Below are positions 47,240 through 55,922 of a DNA stretch of 64,000 nucleotides, one piece after another; position 1 is the first letter of the stretch, and every line of letters starts with the position of its first letter. The stretch is from Pseudomonas sp. TMP9 (GTDB taxonomy: Bacteria; Pseudomonadota; Gammaproteobacteria; Pseudomonadales; Pseudomonadaceae). The stretch spans positions 868,001-932,000 of the forward strand of contig NZ_CP149803.1 in assembly GCF_037943105.1 (NCBI RefSeq), given 5' to 3'. Position numbers and translations under genes: made by a program. The notes beneath the pieces are model-generated. The model had not been told where the DNA came from, did no database searches, and saw only the letters and a program-made list of their open reading frames with translations.

Positions 47240-48121
47240 ATGCGTATCGCGTTATTGCTGGTTGTTGCGTTGTTGAGTGCCTGTCAGGCTTCCTTACCTA
47301 CGTTGCCTGCATGGCAAAGCCCTCAGGGTCTTGAGCATGCCCAGCTCGGGCAGATTGTTGATGTAAAGACCGGTGCGTTACTGAGCCCAACACAGTTAGT
47401 CGAGCGTTTGGCTGCAGCCCCCAGGGTTGTAGTGGGGGAACGCCACGATAATCCGGACCACCATGCGCTGCAGCTCTGGTTGTTGCGCGCCCTGGCAGCG
47501 CAGCGACCGCAGGGCAGTTTGCTGCTAGAAATGCTCACCCCGGATCAGCAAGTTAAGGTCGATGAGGTGCGTGCCGCCATCGGTGCCGGGCAGGCGCCGC
47601 AAGACATGCTCCGAGCCCTGGCGTGGCAGCCCGGCTGGGCGTGGTCGTTGTACGGGCCATTGGTGCAGCATGCCCTGCGCCAGCCTTATCCGTTGCTGGC
47701 GGCCAATCTTGAACGTCGCGAAATCATGCAGGTTTATGCCCAAGTGCCGCAACTGGAGGGCCAGGCGTCCACAGCACAGCCAGTGCGCGACGCGCTGTTC
47801 GAGCAGATTCGTCAGTCGCATTGCAACCTGCTGCCGGAAAGCCAGCTGCCCGCGATGCTGGCCGTGCAGCAGCAGCGCGATCGGCGTATGGCTGAAGTAA
47901 TTCTCGCCGCTCCGCAGCCAAGCCTGCTGTTTGCCGGCTCATTCCATGCCCGCCGCGACCTTGGCGTGCCACTACACATGCAGGATTTGCGTGCTGAACA
48001 AGGCTTGCAAGTGCTGATTTTGGCCCAGGTGGGCAGCCCGATTAGCGCTCAGTCAGCTGATTTTGTGTGGTTCACCGCAGGACAAGTTGAGCAGGATCAC
48101 TGCGCCGTACTGCGTCCCTAG
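47240..48121 (+). CDS. phuW: ChaN-family lipoprotein PhuW
   Basis: PhuW is a lipoprotein of the ChaN family, whose members can bind heme, and ends the phu operon. The 293-residue protein has a lipoprotein signal LLSAC with Cys15, and the ChaN core with VVVGERHDNPDHHALQ (His residues near 67-75), SLLLEMLTPDQQ and LFAGSFHARRDLG near 235-247. The frame extends seven codons upstream, but ATG 47240 after AAGGTCATT is the start that begins the lipoprotein signal. The gene starts ten bases after phuV and is likely iron-repressed with it. Confidence 0.88.
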   Translation: MRIALLLVVALLSACQASLPTLPAWQSPQGLEHAQLGQIVDVKTGALLSPTQLVERLAAAPRVVVGERHDNPDHHALQLWLLRALAAQRPQGSLLLEMLTPDQQVKVDEVRAAIGAGQAPQDMLRALAWQPGWAWSLYGPLVQHALRQPYPLLAANLERREIMQVYAQVPQLEGQASTAQPVRDALFEQIRQSHCNLLPESQLPAMLAVQQQRDRRMAEVILAAPQPSLLFAGSFHARRDLGVPLHMQDLRAEQGLQVLILAQVGSPISAQSADFVWFTAGQVEQDHCAVLRP

Positions 48122-48270
48122 CCTGAGGTCAGTGAGGCTGAGCAGGGAATCTGTGGTGTTTACCTGAGGCTGCTGATGCCAGCCGCTGGCTACGCTTTGC
48201 TGAGCCGCTGCCCTTTGGGGCTCAACGAGCACAGCGGCCCCAAGGGGCCAGCTGCTAAAAACGGCAGGGC

Positions 48271-48298
48271 AAAAAAAGACCCGGCAAGAGCCGGGTCA
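48271..48298 (-). terminator. Terminator of prrF
   Basis: On the minus strand GACCCGGCTCTTGCCGGGTC is followed by TTTTTTT, the typical PrrF 3' end. Confidence 0.93.
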
Positions 48299-48384
48299 AT
48301 AACCGTGATTAGCCTGATGAGGAGATAATCTGAAGGGACCGACTGAAGGTCTCTAAAGCGTATCGGCTGATCTCGCGACCAGTT
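48271..48384 (-). ncRNA. prrF: PrrF iron-responsive small RNA (single copy)
   Basis: PrrF RNAs are repressed by Fur and silence non-essential iron proteins when iron is scarce. Reading the minus strand, the 114-nt RNA starts AACTGGTCGCGAGATCAGCC and contains CTCATCAGGCTAATCACGG, both characteristic of PrrF, and ends in a strong terminator. It lies between cbpA and phuW, as in P. aeruginosa, where two tandem copies exist. Only one is present here. A second may lie elsewhere, as in other pseudomonads. Confidence 0.92.
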
Positions 48385-48388
48385 GTGC

Positions 48389-48418
48389 TAATAATAACAA
48401 TTCCCATTTGCATGTCAA
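48389..48418 (-). promoter_or_regulatory. prrF promoter with Fur box
   Basis: TTGACA (48413-48418) and TATTAT (48391-48396) are spaced 16 bases on the minus strand, with an AAATGGGAATTGTTATTATT Fur-type sequence covering the -10 region (48389-48410). Confidence 0.85.
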
Positions 48419-48471
48419 CACCGTCAGGTGTTCTTTTCTGTCTCGGGCAAAACCAGATTCAGCGCATGCAC

Positions 48472-48499
48472 AAAAAACCCGACACAAGGTCGGGTTTTA
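48472..48499 (-). terminator. Terminator after cbpA
   Basis: On the minus strand AAAACCCGA pairs with TCGGGTTTTTT across CCTTGTG. It lies 15 bases past the cbpA stop. Confidence 0.9.
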
Positions 48500-48513
48500 G
48501 ACTGCTGCAAGCT

Positions 48514-49314
48514 TCAGGAAACGTCGTCAGGTAGGCGTAACTGAGTGACTTCCTTATTTAGCAGGTCGATACGCTTGGCCATGCTCTCGATTAGGCTGTG
48601 GGCAATGCGCGGGTTGCTTTGCATCAGGCTAAGGAACTGTTCTTTGGGGATGACCATCACCGTGCATGGCTCGCTTGCCAATACGGTGGCGCTACGCTTC
48701 TCACGAGTGAACACCGCCATGGCACCGAAGATTTCATCCTTCTGCACGTCACCGACCTTATGCCCATCGACATAAGCCTCGGCATGGCCTTCGATAATGA
48801 TAAAAACGTTGTCGGCGATATCGCCCTGGTGGATCAGTTCTTCGCCCGCGGCAAAGTGCTGGAAGCCGGTGGCTGGACGGATTTCTGGCTGCTTTAAGCG
48901 CGCCAACGCATCAGACAGTAAAGCGGTGTGACCAATCAGGTACTGAATAAACAGTTCCTGACGCTGCTCGCTGGCATAAATGTGTTTAAACACATCGCTG
49001 CGTGAGTAGGGGACTAGGCTCAGCTGCTCTTCGCTGCTGTAACGGCAGCTGGGTATATCTATGCCTTGACGCAGGCCAACCAGATCGCCTTCTTGCAGAT
49101 AAAACAGCGGACGTTCATCAACCACCGCATGCAGCAGGCCATTTTCGATGATGAATAGTTGGTTACCTGGCAGCAGCGTGGCCAGATCTTCAACACGCTC
49201 CAGTTGCAGTGGAGGCCCAGCAGGTGCGAGCCCATCGAGCAATTGAGTGGGGATGCTTTGCAGTCGGTTGATCAGCTGATCGGCGTAAGCCGGTTGCTCC
49301 CCGAGTAAATACAT
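48514..49314 (-). CDS. cbpA: Cyclic nucleotide-binding domain protein CbpA
   Basis: The 266-residue protein has two regions: an N-terminal part resembling a degenerate cNMP fold (about 15-130) and a C-terminal CRP-type cyclic nucleotide-binding domain (about 150-260). The latter has GEELIHQGDIADNVFIIIEG and IFGAMAVFTREKRSATVLA, including the phosphate-cassette-like Arg. It has no helix-turn-helix, so it is not a CRP regulator. In P. aeruginosa the same gene next to prrF is called cbpA and is reported to respond to cAMP/Vfr. A terminator follows it, then prrF. Confidence 0.87.
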   Translation of the reverse strand: MYLLGEQPAYADQLINRLQSIPTQLLDGLAPAGPPLQLERVEDLATLLPGNQLFIIENGLLHAVVDERPLFYLQEGDLVGLRQGIDIPSCRYSSEEQLSLVPYSRSDVFKHIYASEQRQELFIQYLIGHTALLSDALARLKQPEIRPATGFQHFAAGEELIHQGDIADNVFIIIEGHAEAYVDGHKVGDVQKDEIFGAMAVFTREKRSATVLASEPCTVMVIPKEQFLSLMQSNPRIAHSLIESMAKRIDLLNKEVTQLRLPDDVS

Positions 49315-49420
49315 GAGCGAATTTCCTTGAACTGGCTGGGCACACTAAACCGCACGAACGTCCCTAAAACAATAGAGGCCAGCGGGCCTCTGGTAAATCA
49401 AAAGGCGAAGACGTTGTGAG

Positions 49421-49693
49421 CTAGCTCTTGTTGTGCTGCAAACTTTCATCGAGCTGACCATTCAGTTCGGCTTTATGCCCTGGCGGCAGTTCATTCCAGT
49501 GCACATCGAGCAGTGCGCCTTCAATCGCGTAGAGCAGCACTTTAGAGGCTCTGAAACCCCGCGCGCGGACTGCTCGGTAGGCGCTAACTGCACCCAAGCG
49601 CCGCAAGTCGTTGGCGTTATGGATGCCAACCGCATGCAGCCATTGGGCTGAAGTTTTGCCGAGGTTTTTCAGGTGTTGCAGTTCGTCGTTCAT
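49421..49693 (-). CDS. TfoX C-terminal domain protein
   Basis: The 90-residue protein matches the C-terminal domain of TfoX: LKNLGKTSAQWLHAVGIHNANDLRRLGAVSAYRAVR at about 7-42. In TfoX-type regulators this helix-hairpin part is joined to an N-terminal domain that is missing here. Stand-alone copies are common in pseudomonads and of unknown function. ATG 49693 follows GGAGGCTTC, a strong ribosome site, so the seven upstream codons are not used. Neighbours give no pathway. Confidence 0.82.
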   Translation of the reverse strand: MNDELQHLKNLGKTSAQWLHAVGIHNANDLRRLGAVSAYRAVRARGFRASKVLLYAIEGALLDVHWNELPPGHKAELNGQLDESLQHNKS

Positions 49694-49850
49694 GAAGCCT
49701 CCTTGCGCTGCCAAGCAGTCGTGCGGATGGAGTCAGTGTCACGTTACTGCTTGAGCGTGTAGCGGTCAGCTGATGACGAAAAGCTATTTGGCGTCGTTTT
49801 CGCCGCTTAAACCATGGTTGCGCCAAACACTCGGCAAAACCTAGTGTTGT

Positions 49851-50195
49851 TTAACGGGTGTTGTAGCGCAGGCGGGTACCAAAATTAACTGACATAAGGA
49901 TTTCATCGGCCGTTAGTTCAGTCGGGAAGTAGGCCCCGGAAATCTGTGCGTGAGCCAGGCTAGCGCCTTCGAGGTGTGCGTTGCGCAAGTCAAGACCGCG
50001 CAGGTCAGTGCCGCGAAAGTAGGCGTTAGTGAAGTTAACGCCTTGCGCATCTAGCGCACGCAAGTCGAGCCCACGAAAATCGCCGTCACTCAGGTCGATA
50101 ACTGTGTCTTTGGGTTTCTGCGCATTAAAGATTGGGATCTTCTCATCGTGGATGAGGACGTACAGTGGGTTATCGAGTATGCGGGGCCTGCTCAT
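49851..50195 (-). CDS. Pentapeptide repeat protein
   Basis: The 114-residue protein has a central run of pentapeptide repeats (A/D-L/F pattern: DGDFRGLDLRALDAQGVNF to AHLEGASLAHAQISGAYF, about 45-95) that would form a short right-handed beta helix. The flanks read LYVLIHDEKIPIFNAQ and ADEILMSVNFGTRLRY. It is cytoplasmic and of unknown function; it is too short to be compared with gyrase-protecting Qnr proteins with confidence. ATG 50195 follows GGAGGTTTC; eight upstream codons are dropped. Confidence 0.82.
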   Translation of the reverse strand: MSRPRILDNPLYVLIHDEKIPIFNAQKPKDTVIDLSDGDFRGLDLRALDAQGVNFTNAYFRGTDLRGLDLRNAHLEGASLAHAQISGAYFPTELTADEILMSVNFGTRLRYNTR

Positions 50196-50281
50196 GTGAA
50201 ACCTCCGTGGGGGACACAACGTCAGTATAGAAGTCGCAGCGCGATTTGCTCGCGCCGCAATACAGTTGCCCTGTTACGTCA

Positions 50282-51844
50282 TTACAAGCCCGGAAGACGC
50301 TGACGAATGCTGGCGATCAAGCTGTCCATGCTGGCGCTTTGGTGAGTTTCTACACGCCTGCTTTGCAGGCGCTCATCTTCACTCAGTGATTCGCGGCTGG
50401 CTTGCTGAGCGCGCACGACCTCCATGGTTGCGTCGGACGGGTCAGTGCTGACGGCTTGACGTTGGTCCAGCCAGCTGGCGATTACGTCATCAGGTGCATT
50501 GCAATCCAATATCAGGAAGGGCGCGCCGCATGCTTCAGCAACCTCGCTGGCGGCATCACGCTGGGTATGTTTGAGGTAAGTGGCGTCGATGACCACCGGA
50601 AAACCGGCTCGCAGCGCAGCCTCGGCCAGTTGGTGAAGGCGCTGATACGTCGCGGCGCTGGCGTCTTGGCTGTAAATGCCGGCGCTGAGTTTGCCGACAT
50701 TAACGTCCTGCTGCTCACCGTATAGGCGTTTACGCTCCACATCTGAACGCAGGCGAATGGCACCAAGGGCTGAAACCAAGCGCATGGCGACATGGCTTTT
50801 GCCCACAGCGGAAACGCCGTGGGTAATGGCCAAGAAGCGCGAGGGGATGGCGCTATAGCTTTCGGCCAGGTTGGCGTAATTGCGGTATTGGCGCAGGGTC
50901 ACTGCTCTTTGCACGGCATCGGTCTGATGAGCCAAGCTGAACAATGCGACCTTGGCGCGCACCAGCGCCCGGTAGGCTTTGTAGAAGTTCAGCAACTCCA
51001 GTGCCGCGTAATCACCGGTGTGTTCTAACCAGCCATTGATAAAGCGCCAGGCGTGCGCCTTGAGGCCGCGATCTTCCAGGTCCATGGCCAGAAAGGCGGC
51101 GTCCAGGGCAATATCGATTAAGCGAAAAGGTTCGTTGAACTCGATGCAGTCAAACAGCACCACCTGATCATTCATCAGGGTGGCGTTACCCAAGTGAATG
51201 TCGCCATGGCATTCGCGGATGGACCCACTAGCCGCACGTTTGGCCAAGAGCGGTTCTAGGCGTGCAAAGTTGGCTTCGGTCCAAGCCTCCAAAGCTGCGA
51301 GTTGTTGCAGGTCGCCGGCATCGCTGAGCATCGGGCGAATTTGCTCAAAGTTCTGCCGCATCGGCGCAACGATCGCCTCTGGCGTGCACAGTGGGTGATT
51401 GGCTTCTACAGCTGGGGTTATGCGGTGGAAGTCAGCAATCTGTTTAGCTAGGCCATCAATATGCCCCTCGCTCAACTCACCGCGCGCCTGCACATCGCTG
51501 AGCAGCTGACTTTGTGGGAACTGGCGCATTTTTAGCGCGAACTCGATGGCCGGGCCGCTGCCCTCCAGTTGCGGTGCATCGACGCTACCGCTGATGGGCA
51601 GTACTTCCAGGTAAAGGTCTTGGGTCAGGCGCTGGTTAAGGCGCAACTCTTCTTGGCAGAAGTGTTCACGCGCGCTCAGATCGGAGAAGTCGAGAAAGCC
51701 GAAATTTACCGGTTTCTTAATCTTGTAAGCAAATGGCCCGGTGAGTAACACCCAGGAAATATGGGTTTCGATGACCTGAAACTGCTCCACGGGATGAGGG
51801 TAAAGGGCCGGGTTCTGCAGTGCGGCGATCAGGGCTTGGCTCAC
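50282..51844 (-). CDS. Two-domain kinase: aminoglycoside phosphotransferase-like plus AAA ATPase
   Basis: The 520-residue protein joins an APH/choline-kinase-like half (about 1-330; FAYKIKKPVNFGFLDFS, then IRECHGDIHLGNATL with the HGDxH catalytic motif and LFDCIEF with a metal Asp) to a P-loop kinase half (about 335-520; THGVSAVGKSHVAM Walker A). Such fusions are widespread and uncharacterised; the N-terminal half is not evidence of drug resistance. GTG 51844 is chosen because AAGGATCGCCC precedes it; ATG 51883 is possible. It is divergent from mrcB across about 117 bases. Confidence 0.82.
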   Translation of the reverse strand: MSQALIAALQNPALYPHPVEQFQVIETHISWVLLTGPFAYKIKKPVNFGFLDFSDLSAREHFCQEELRLNQRLTQDLYLEVLPISGSVDAPQLEGSGPAIEFALKMRQFPQSQLLSDVQARGELSEGHIDGLAKQIADFHRITPAVEANHPLCTPEAIVAPMRQNFEQIRPMLSDAGDLQQLAALEAWTEANFARLEPLLAKRAASGSIRECHGDIHLGNATLMNDQVVLFDCIEFNEPFRLIDIALDAAFLAMDLEDRGLKAHAWRFINGWLEHTGDYAALELLNFYKAYRALVRAKVALFSLAHQTDAVQRAVTLRQYRNYANLAESYSAIPSRFLAITHGVSAVGKSHVAMRLVSALGAIRLRSDVERKRLYGEQQDVNVGKLSAGIYSQDASAATYQRLHQLAEAALRAGFPVVIDATYLKHTQRDAASEVAEACGAPFLILDCNAPDDVIASWLDQRQAVSTDPSDATMEVVRAQQASRESLSEDERLQSRRVETHQSASMDSLIASIRQRLPGL

Positions 51845-51961
51845 GGGCGATCCTTGGCGTTGGACTGAATAAGAGGCGGCCATTATGGCCGCTCAACACC
51901 CATCTGCAAACCGCTGCTACGGCCTGCTGACAAGTCGGCAAAGTGCGTATAATGCGGCGCC

Positions 51962-54280
51962 ATGACTCGTACCCGATCTTCTCGTCCCCGTTCTAAGCGC
52001 CGTTCTGGCGGTATGCGCCCCTGGTTGGGCTGGGCTATCAAGCTCAGCCTGGTCGGTTTGGTGGTGTTCGCCGTGTTTGCGGTTTATCTCGATGCGGTGG
52101 TCCAGGAGAAGTTTTCTGGCAAGCGGTGGACCGTGCCCGCCAAAGTATATGCCCGGCCATTGGAGTTATTTGTTGGGCAGAAGCTGGCCAAGGATGACTT
52201 TCTCAAGGAATTGGACGCCTTGGGCTATCGCCGTGAAAACGCCGTGGCCGGTCCCGGTGGTGTGTCGGTGGCCGGCAACGCTATCGAACTGCATTCCCGC
52301 GGCTTTCAATTTTATGAAAGCACTGAGCCCTCACAACGAGTGCGCGTGCGCTTCTCCGGTGATTATGTTGCGGGCCTTACTCAGGCCAATGGTGGCAATC
52401 TGGCGGTGGCGCGACTTGAGCCACTTTTAATCGGCGGCTTATACCCGGCGCACCAAGAAGATCGGGTGCTGATTAAGCTGGAGCAAGTGCCGCCTTATTT
52501 GGTGGAAACACTGGTGGCGATTGAAGATCGTGAGTTCTTCAATCACTTCGGCGTCTCGCCCAAAGGCATTGCCCGCGCCGTTTGGATCAACGCCACTGCC
52601 GGTCAGCTGCGCCAAGGCGGCAGCACCCTGACCCAGCAGCTGGTCAAAAATTTCTACCTGACCAATGAGCGCACTCTTTCGCGCAAAGCCACCGAAGCCA
52701 TGATGGCGGTGCTGTTGGAATTACATTACGAGAAGAAAGACATTCTTGAGGCTTACCTCAATGAAGTGTTCCTCGGTCAAGATGGCCAGCGGGCGGTCCA
52801 TGGTTTTGGTTTGGCGAGTCAGTTTTTCTTCAGTCAGCCGCTCTCAGAGCTAAAACTTGAGCAGGTGGCACTGCTAGTCGGCATGGTTAAAGGGCCGACC
52901 TACTTCAACCCACGGCGCCACCCTGAGCGCGCGCTGGAACGACGCAACCTGGTGCTGGATGTATTGGCAGAGCAGGGCGTGGCCAGTGTTGAAGAAGTGG
53001 AAGCAGCGAAGCAGAAGCCGCTGAGCATTACCCAACGCGGCACTATGGCGGACAGCTCGTTCCCAGCCTTCCTCGATTTGGTCAAGCGACAGCTGCGTGA
53101 GGATTATCAGGAGCAGGACTTAACCGAGGAAGGTCTGCGTATTTTCACCAGTTTTGATCCGATCATGCAGCTCAAGGCAGAGAGCGCCTTGGCTGATACG
53201 CTGAAGCGCTTGTCCGGGCGTAAGGGTGTTGATCAGGTCGAAGCCGGGATGGTAGTGACCAGCCCTGAGAGCGGCGAAGTGCAGGCGATTATTGGTAGCC
53301 GGCAGCCACGCTTTGCCGGCTTTAACCGCGCGCTAGATGCTGTGCGGCCCATTGGCTCGCTAATCAAACCGGCGATCTACCTGACCGCCTTGGAGCGTCC
53401 TAGTCAGTACACCTTAACCAGCCTGCTGGAAGATCAGCCGTTCTCCATTAAAGGTCAAGATGGCCAAGTCTGGAGCCCGCAGAACTATGACCGCAAGGCT
53501 CATGGCACAATTTACCTGTACCAGGGCCTGGTCAATTCCTACAACTTATCCACGGCAAAGCTGGGGCTTGAGATTGGTGTGCCGGAGGTGCTGAAAACTG
53601 TGGATCGGTTGGGCGTCGAGCAGAGTTGGCCTGCGTACCCGTCGATGCTACTCGGTGCTGGTGGGCTCAGCCCGCTGGGTGTGGCGAACATGTACCAGAC
53701 CCTAGCTAATGGCGGCTTTAATACGCCGTTGCGCGGTATTCGTAACGTACTGACGGCTGATGGTGAGCCGCTAAAGCGTTATCCCTTCCAGATTCAGCAG
53801 CGGTTTGACAGTGGTGCCATTTACCTGTTGCAGCACGCCATGCAGCGCTCAATGTCTGAGGGCACGGGCCGCTCGGTGTATAACCAGTTACCACGCTCCT
53901 TGGCGCTGGCGGGTAAGACCGGCACCAGTAATGACTCACGTGATAGCTGGTTTGCTGGCTTCGGTCAGGATGTTCTTGCAGTAGTTTGGCTGGGTCGCGA
54001 TGACAACGGCCCGACGCCCCTAACCGGTGCGACCGGTGCACTGCAGGTGTGGACGGATTTTATGCGCAAGGCGGATCCGCTGCCGTTGGATATGCCGGTG
54101 CCAGATAATGTTGTGCAGGCCTGGGTCGATGCCAATACAGGGCAGGGAACTGATCCGAGTTGCCCGAATGCAGTACAAATACCCTATATTCGCGGCAGTC
54201 AACCCGTCGCTGGGCCGGCCTGTGGTATTCAGGCGCCGGTCAACGAAGTGATGGATTGGGTGCGTGGCTGGTTGGAATGA
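51962..54280 (+). CDS. mrcB: Penicillin-binding protein 1b (bifunctional)
   Basis: PBP1b polymerises and cross-links peptidoglycan. The 772-residue protein has a basic cytoplasmic tail, one membrane segment (about 24-46) and a UB2H-like region. The GT51 glycosyltransferase has catalytic Glu188 in EDREFFNHFG. The transpeptidase has Ser466-Lys469 (GSLIKP), SYN near 521-523 and Lys652-Thr-Gly (KTGTSND). The C-terminal tail is short. In many pseudomonads a lipoprotein (LpoP) encoded nearby activates PBP1b. The next gene encodes such a TPR lipoprotein. Confidence 0.95.
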   Translation: MTRTRSSRPRSKRRSGGMRPWLGWAIKLSLVGLVVFAVFAVYLDAVVQEKFSGKRWTVPAKVYARPLELFVGQKLAKDDFLKELDALGYRRENAVAGPGGVSVAGNAIELHSRGFQFYESTEPSQRVRVRFSGDYVAGLTQANGGNLAVARLEPLLIGGLYPAHQEDRVLIKLEQVPPYLVETLVAIEDREFFNHFGVSPKGIARAVWINATAGQLRQGGSTLTQQLVKNFYLTNERTLSRKATEAMMAVLLELHYEKKDILEAYLNEVFLGQDGQRAVHGFGLASQFFFSQPLSELKLEQVALLVGMVKGPTYFNPRRHPERALERRNLVLDVLAEQGVASVEEVEAAKQKPLSITQRGTMADSSFPAFLDLVKRQLREDYQEQDLTEEGLRIFTSFDPIMQLKAESALADTLKRLSGRKGVDQVEAGMVVTSPESGEVQAIIGSRQPRFAGFNRALDAVRPIGSLIKPAIYLTALERPSQYTLTSLLEDQPFSIKGQDGQVWSPQNYDRKAHGTIYLYQGLVNSYNLSTAKLGLEIGVPEVLKTVDRLGVEQSWPAYPSMLLGAGGLSPLGVANMYQTLANGGFNTPLRGIRNVLTADGEPLKRYPFQIQQRFDSGAIYLLQHAMQRSMSEGTGRSVYNQLPRSLALAGKTGTSNDSRDSWFAGFGQDVLAVVWLGRDDNGPTPLTGATGALQVWTDFMRKADPLPLDMPVPDNVVQAWVDANTGQGTDPSCPNAVQIPYIRGSQPVAGPACGIQAPVNEVMDWVRGWLE

Positions 54281-54294
54281 GTGAGAGGTTTAAC

Positions 54295-54993
54295 GTGAAT
54301 AAGTGGTTGATTCCTGCTGTAACGATTTCGTTGGTGCTGGCTGGCTGTAGCGCCGTGCCGCGCGGCTCAATCCCCGTTGTTGATGGTGGCTCTTCCATCG
54401 GTAATGCGCAATCAGGCACTGCTGGCGGTTACGGCAATCCGAGCGCTCAGCCCCAGACCCTTCCGGAAGATTCCGGTGTGGTGGTAATGGTGCCTGGCGG
54501 TGGCGGCAGCTCCATGCCGATTCAGTCGTTCCCAGCAGGTAACGCCCCGCTGGACACCGGTATGACAACTCAGCCATGGCGTGCGCCGCCGCCAGCAGCA
54601 ACACAAGGTGGCTTTATCGCACCCGCACCCAGTGGTATCCCAATTGGTGGCTTGGCCATGGATGAACAGCTGGATGGCCCGGTGTTGGCATTACTCACCA
54701 CGGCTCAGCAGCAGCAAGGTGGTGGTGACTTGAATGGCGCCGCGTCCAGCCTTGAGCGTGCACAACGTATTGCACCGCGCGAGCCACAGGTACTTTATCG
54801 CTTGGCCGAAATCCGTTTGGCTCAAGGAGATTCGGCGCAGGCAGAACAGTTTGCTCGTCGTGGCTTGAGCTATGCCAGCGGCCGTCCTGCCTTGCAGGCC
54901 AGCTTATGGAACTTGATTGCGCAGGCTCGCGAACGCCAAGGTGACGCTGCAGGCGCTGCGGCCGCTCGTGAGCAGGCGCGAGTTAACCTTTGA
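54295..54993 (+). CDS. TPR lipoprotein, likely PBP1b activator (LpoP-like)
   Basis: The 232-residue protein starts MNKWLIPAV and has a lipobox LAGC (Cys18). A Gly/Ser/Pro-rich stretch (about 20-115) leads to a C-terminal tetratricopeptide domain (about 125-225: ALLTTAQQQQGGGDLNGAASSLERAQRIAP, then LYRLAEIRLAQGDSAQAEQ, quoted in part). An analogue in P. aeruginosa, LpoP, activates PBP1b and is encoded next to its gene. GTG 54295 is chosen because GAGAGG precedes it; ATG 54277 within mrcB is an alternative. yqcC-like follows with overlap. Confidence 0.85.
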   Translation: MNKWLIPAVTISLVLAGCSAVPRGSIPVVDGGSSIGNAQSGTAGGYGNPSAQPQTLPEDSGVVVMVPGGGGSSMPIQSFPAGNAPLDTGMTTQPWRAPPPAATQGGFIAPAPSGIPIGGLAMDEQLDGPVLALLTTAQQQQGGGDLNGAASSLERAQRIAPREPQVLYRLAEIRLAQGDSAQAEQFARRGLSYASGRPALQASLWNLIAQARERQGDAAGAAAAREQARVNL

Positions 54994-55322
54994 TGGATGC
55001 TCGCGTCCCGGTGTTGGCAGCGCAGTTATTGCTGATTGAACGTGAATTGCGCACGCTTGGTTGGTGGCAGGCGCAACCACCCAACGACCAAGCACTGTCC
55101 AGCCAGCAGCCATTTTGTGTCGATACGCTGGCGTTCGAGCAGTGGTTGCAGTGGATATTTTTACCAAGAATGAAGCAGCTCATAGAAGCCGGGGCCGCTT
55201 TGCCCGGCGTCTGTGGCATTCAGCCCATGGCTGAGCAGGTGTATGGCGGTGAGGCTGCGAAAGCACGTGTGTTGATTAAGCTGCTGGGTGAGTTCGATCA
55301 GCTGTTGAGTGGCGCGACCTGA
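54993..55322 (+). CDS. YqcC family protein
   Basis: The 109-residue cytoplasmic protein matches YqcC (DUF446): LLLIERELRTLGWWQ near 12-26, FCVDTLAFEQWLQWIFLPRMKQLIE and LPGVCGIQPMAEQVY. The function is unknown; in other genera yqcC is next to a pseudouridine synthase. Its ATG overlaps the lipoprotein TGA (TGATG), so the two are translationally coupled. A GGCGCGAC/GTCGCGCC hairpin covers its stop codon. Confidence 0.87.
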   Translation: MDARVPVLAAQLLLIERELRTLGWWQAQPPNDQALSSQQPFCVDTLAFEQWLQWIFLPRMKQLIEAGAALPGVCGIQPMAEQVYGGEAAKARVLIKLLGEFDQLLSGAT

Positions 55323-55330
55323 GTCGCGCC
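55311..55330. terminator. Hairpin at the yqcC/DUF4124 convergent junction
   Basis: GGCGCGAC-CTGA-GTCGCGCC is a perfect eight-base stem. It lies where two convergent genes meet and can end transcripts from both sides, though the T run is missing. Confidence 0.4.
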
Positions 55331-55337
55331 AACCTTA

Positions 55338-55781
55338 TTAGTTGCAGTTATCGGTAATGGCTTTCTGCGTTTCGCTGATACGAGCCTGGCGCTCGTCTTC
55401 GTTTAAACGGCGCATTTCGCCATCGACTTCTACGCGCAAACGTGGGTTGTTCTGCAGCTGCGCCAAGTTGGTACGCACGTCTTCGCAGTACTTTTTGCGT
55501 TCGGCTTCTTTAGCCGCGACGTCCCTCTTAACCTTCTCGTCGATGGCCGCTTGCTTGGGGTCAGCAATGCTTTCGAAGGTAGGATCAGCTTTCTTCTCTT
55601 GGCTGGCTGCGGGCTTGGACACCGGCACTGCGGTGTTGATGCTGGTAGCCTCCTGGCCCTGCGGCGGCTGCGCACTGAAGTGTGTTACGCCTTGGGCGTC
55701 GACCCACTTGTACACTTGGCTGGCCATGGCGGTTGCGCTTATGGCGAGCAGCAAGCTGCTGGTGATAATCATGCGGCGCAT
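55338..55781 (-). CDS. DUF4124 exported protein
   Basis: The 147-residue protein has a signal peptide (cleavage after AMA near 20) and the DUF4124 motif QVYKWVDAQGVTHFSAQPP at about 22-40. A charged, helical region follows with many Lys/Glu/Arg (EKVKRDVAAKEAERKKYCEDVR near 82-103, in part) and a final QKAITDNCN. Two Cys residues remain in the mature part. The function is unknown. It is a single gene, convergent with the mrcB-lipoprotein-yqcC unit and divergent from ilvI over a gap of about 400 bases. Confidence 0.78.
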   Translation of the reverse strand: MRRMIITSSLLLAISATAMASQVYKWVDAQGVTHFSAQPPQGQEATSINTAVPVSKPAASQEKKADPTFESIADPKQAAIDEKVKRDVAAKEAERKKYCEDVRTNLAQLQNNPRLRVEVDGEMRRLNEDERQARISETQKAITDNCN

Positions 55782-55893
55782 GCGGTTTCCTTATGTTGAG
55801 CTGCGGTGCCTGGTGACTACTATAACCAAAATGTTGCAATCGTCATCCTGCGCTGCGTCACAGCAGAAGATTGCAGATTCAATCACGGATTGC

Positions 55894-55922
55894 TTGACTT
55901 GACCGCGCTGAATCCGAACAAT
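55894..55922 (+). promoter_or_regulatory. Weak candidate promoter in the ilvI leader region (55782-56187)
   Basis: TTGACT and AACAAT spaced 17 bases are the best sigma-70-like pair I see upstream of ilvI. The -10 is poor. The remaining 400-base gap has no gene and no clear attenuator peptide rich in Ile, Leu or Val. Confidence 0.25.

Noticed and set aside
50282..51844. Aminoglycoside resistance gene
   Set aside because: The APH-like half is part of a widespread chromosomal fusion with a P-loop domain; nothing indicates drug phosphorylation.
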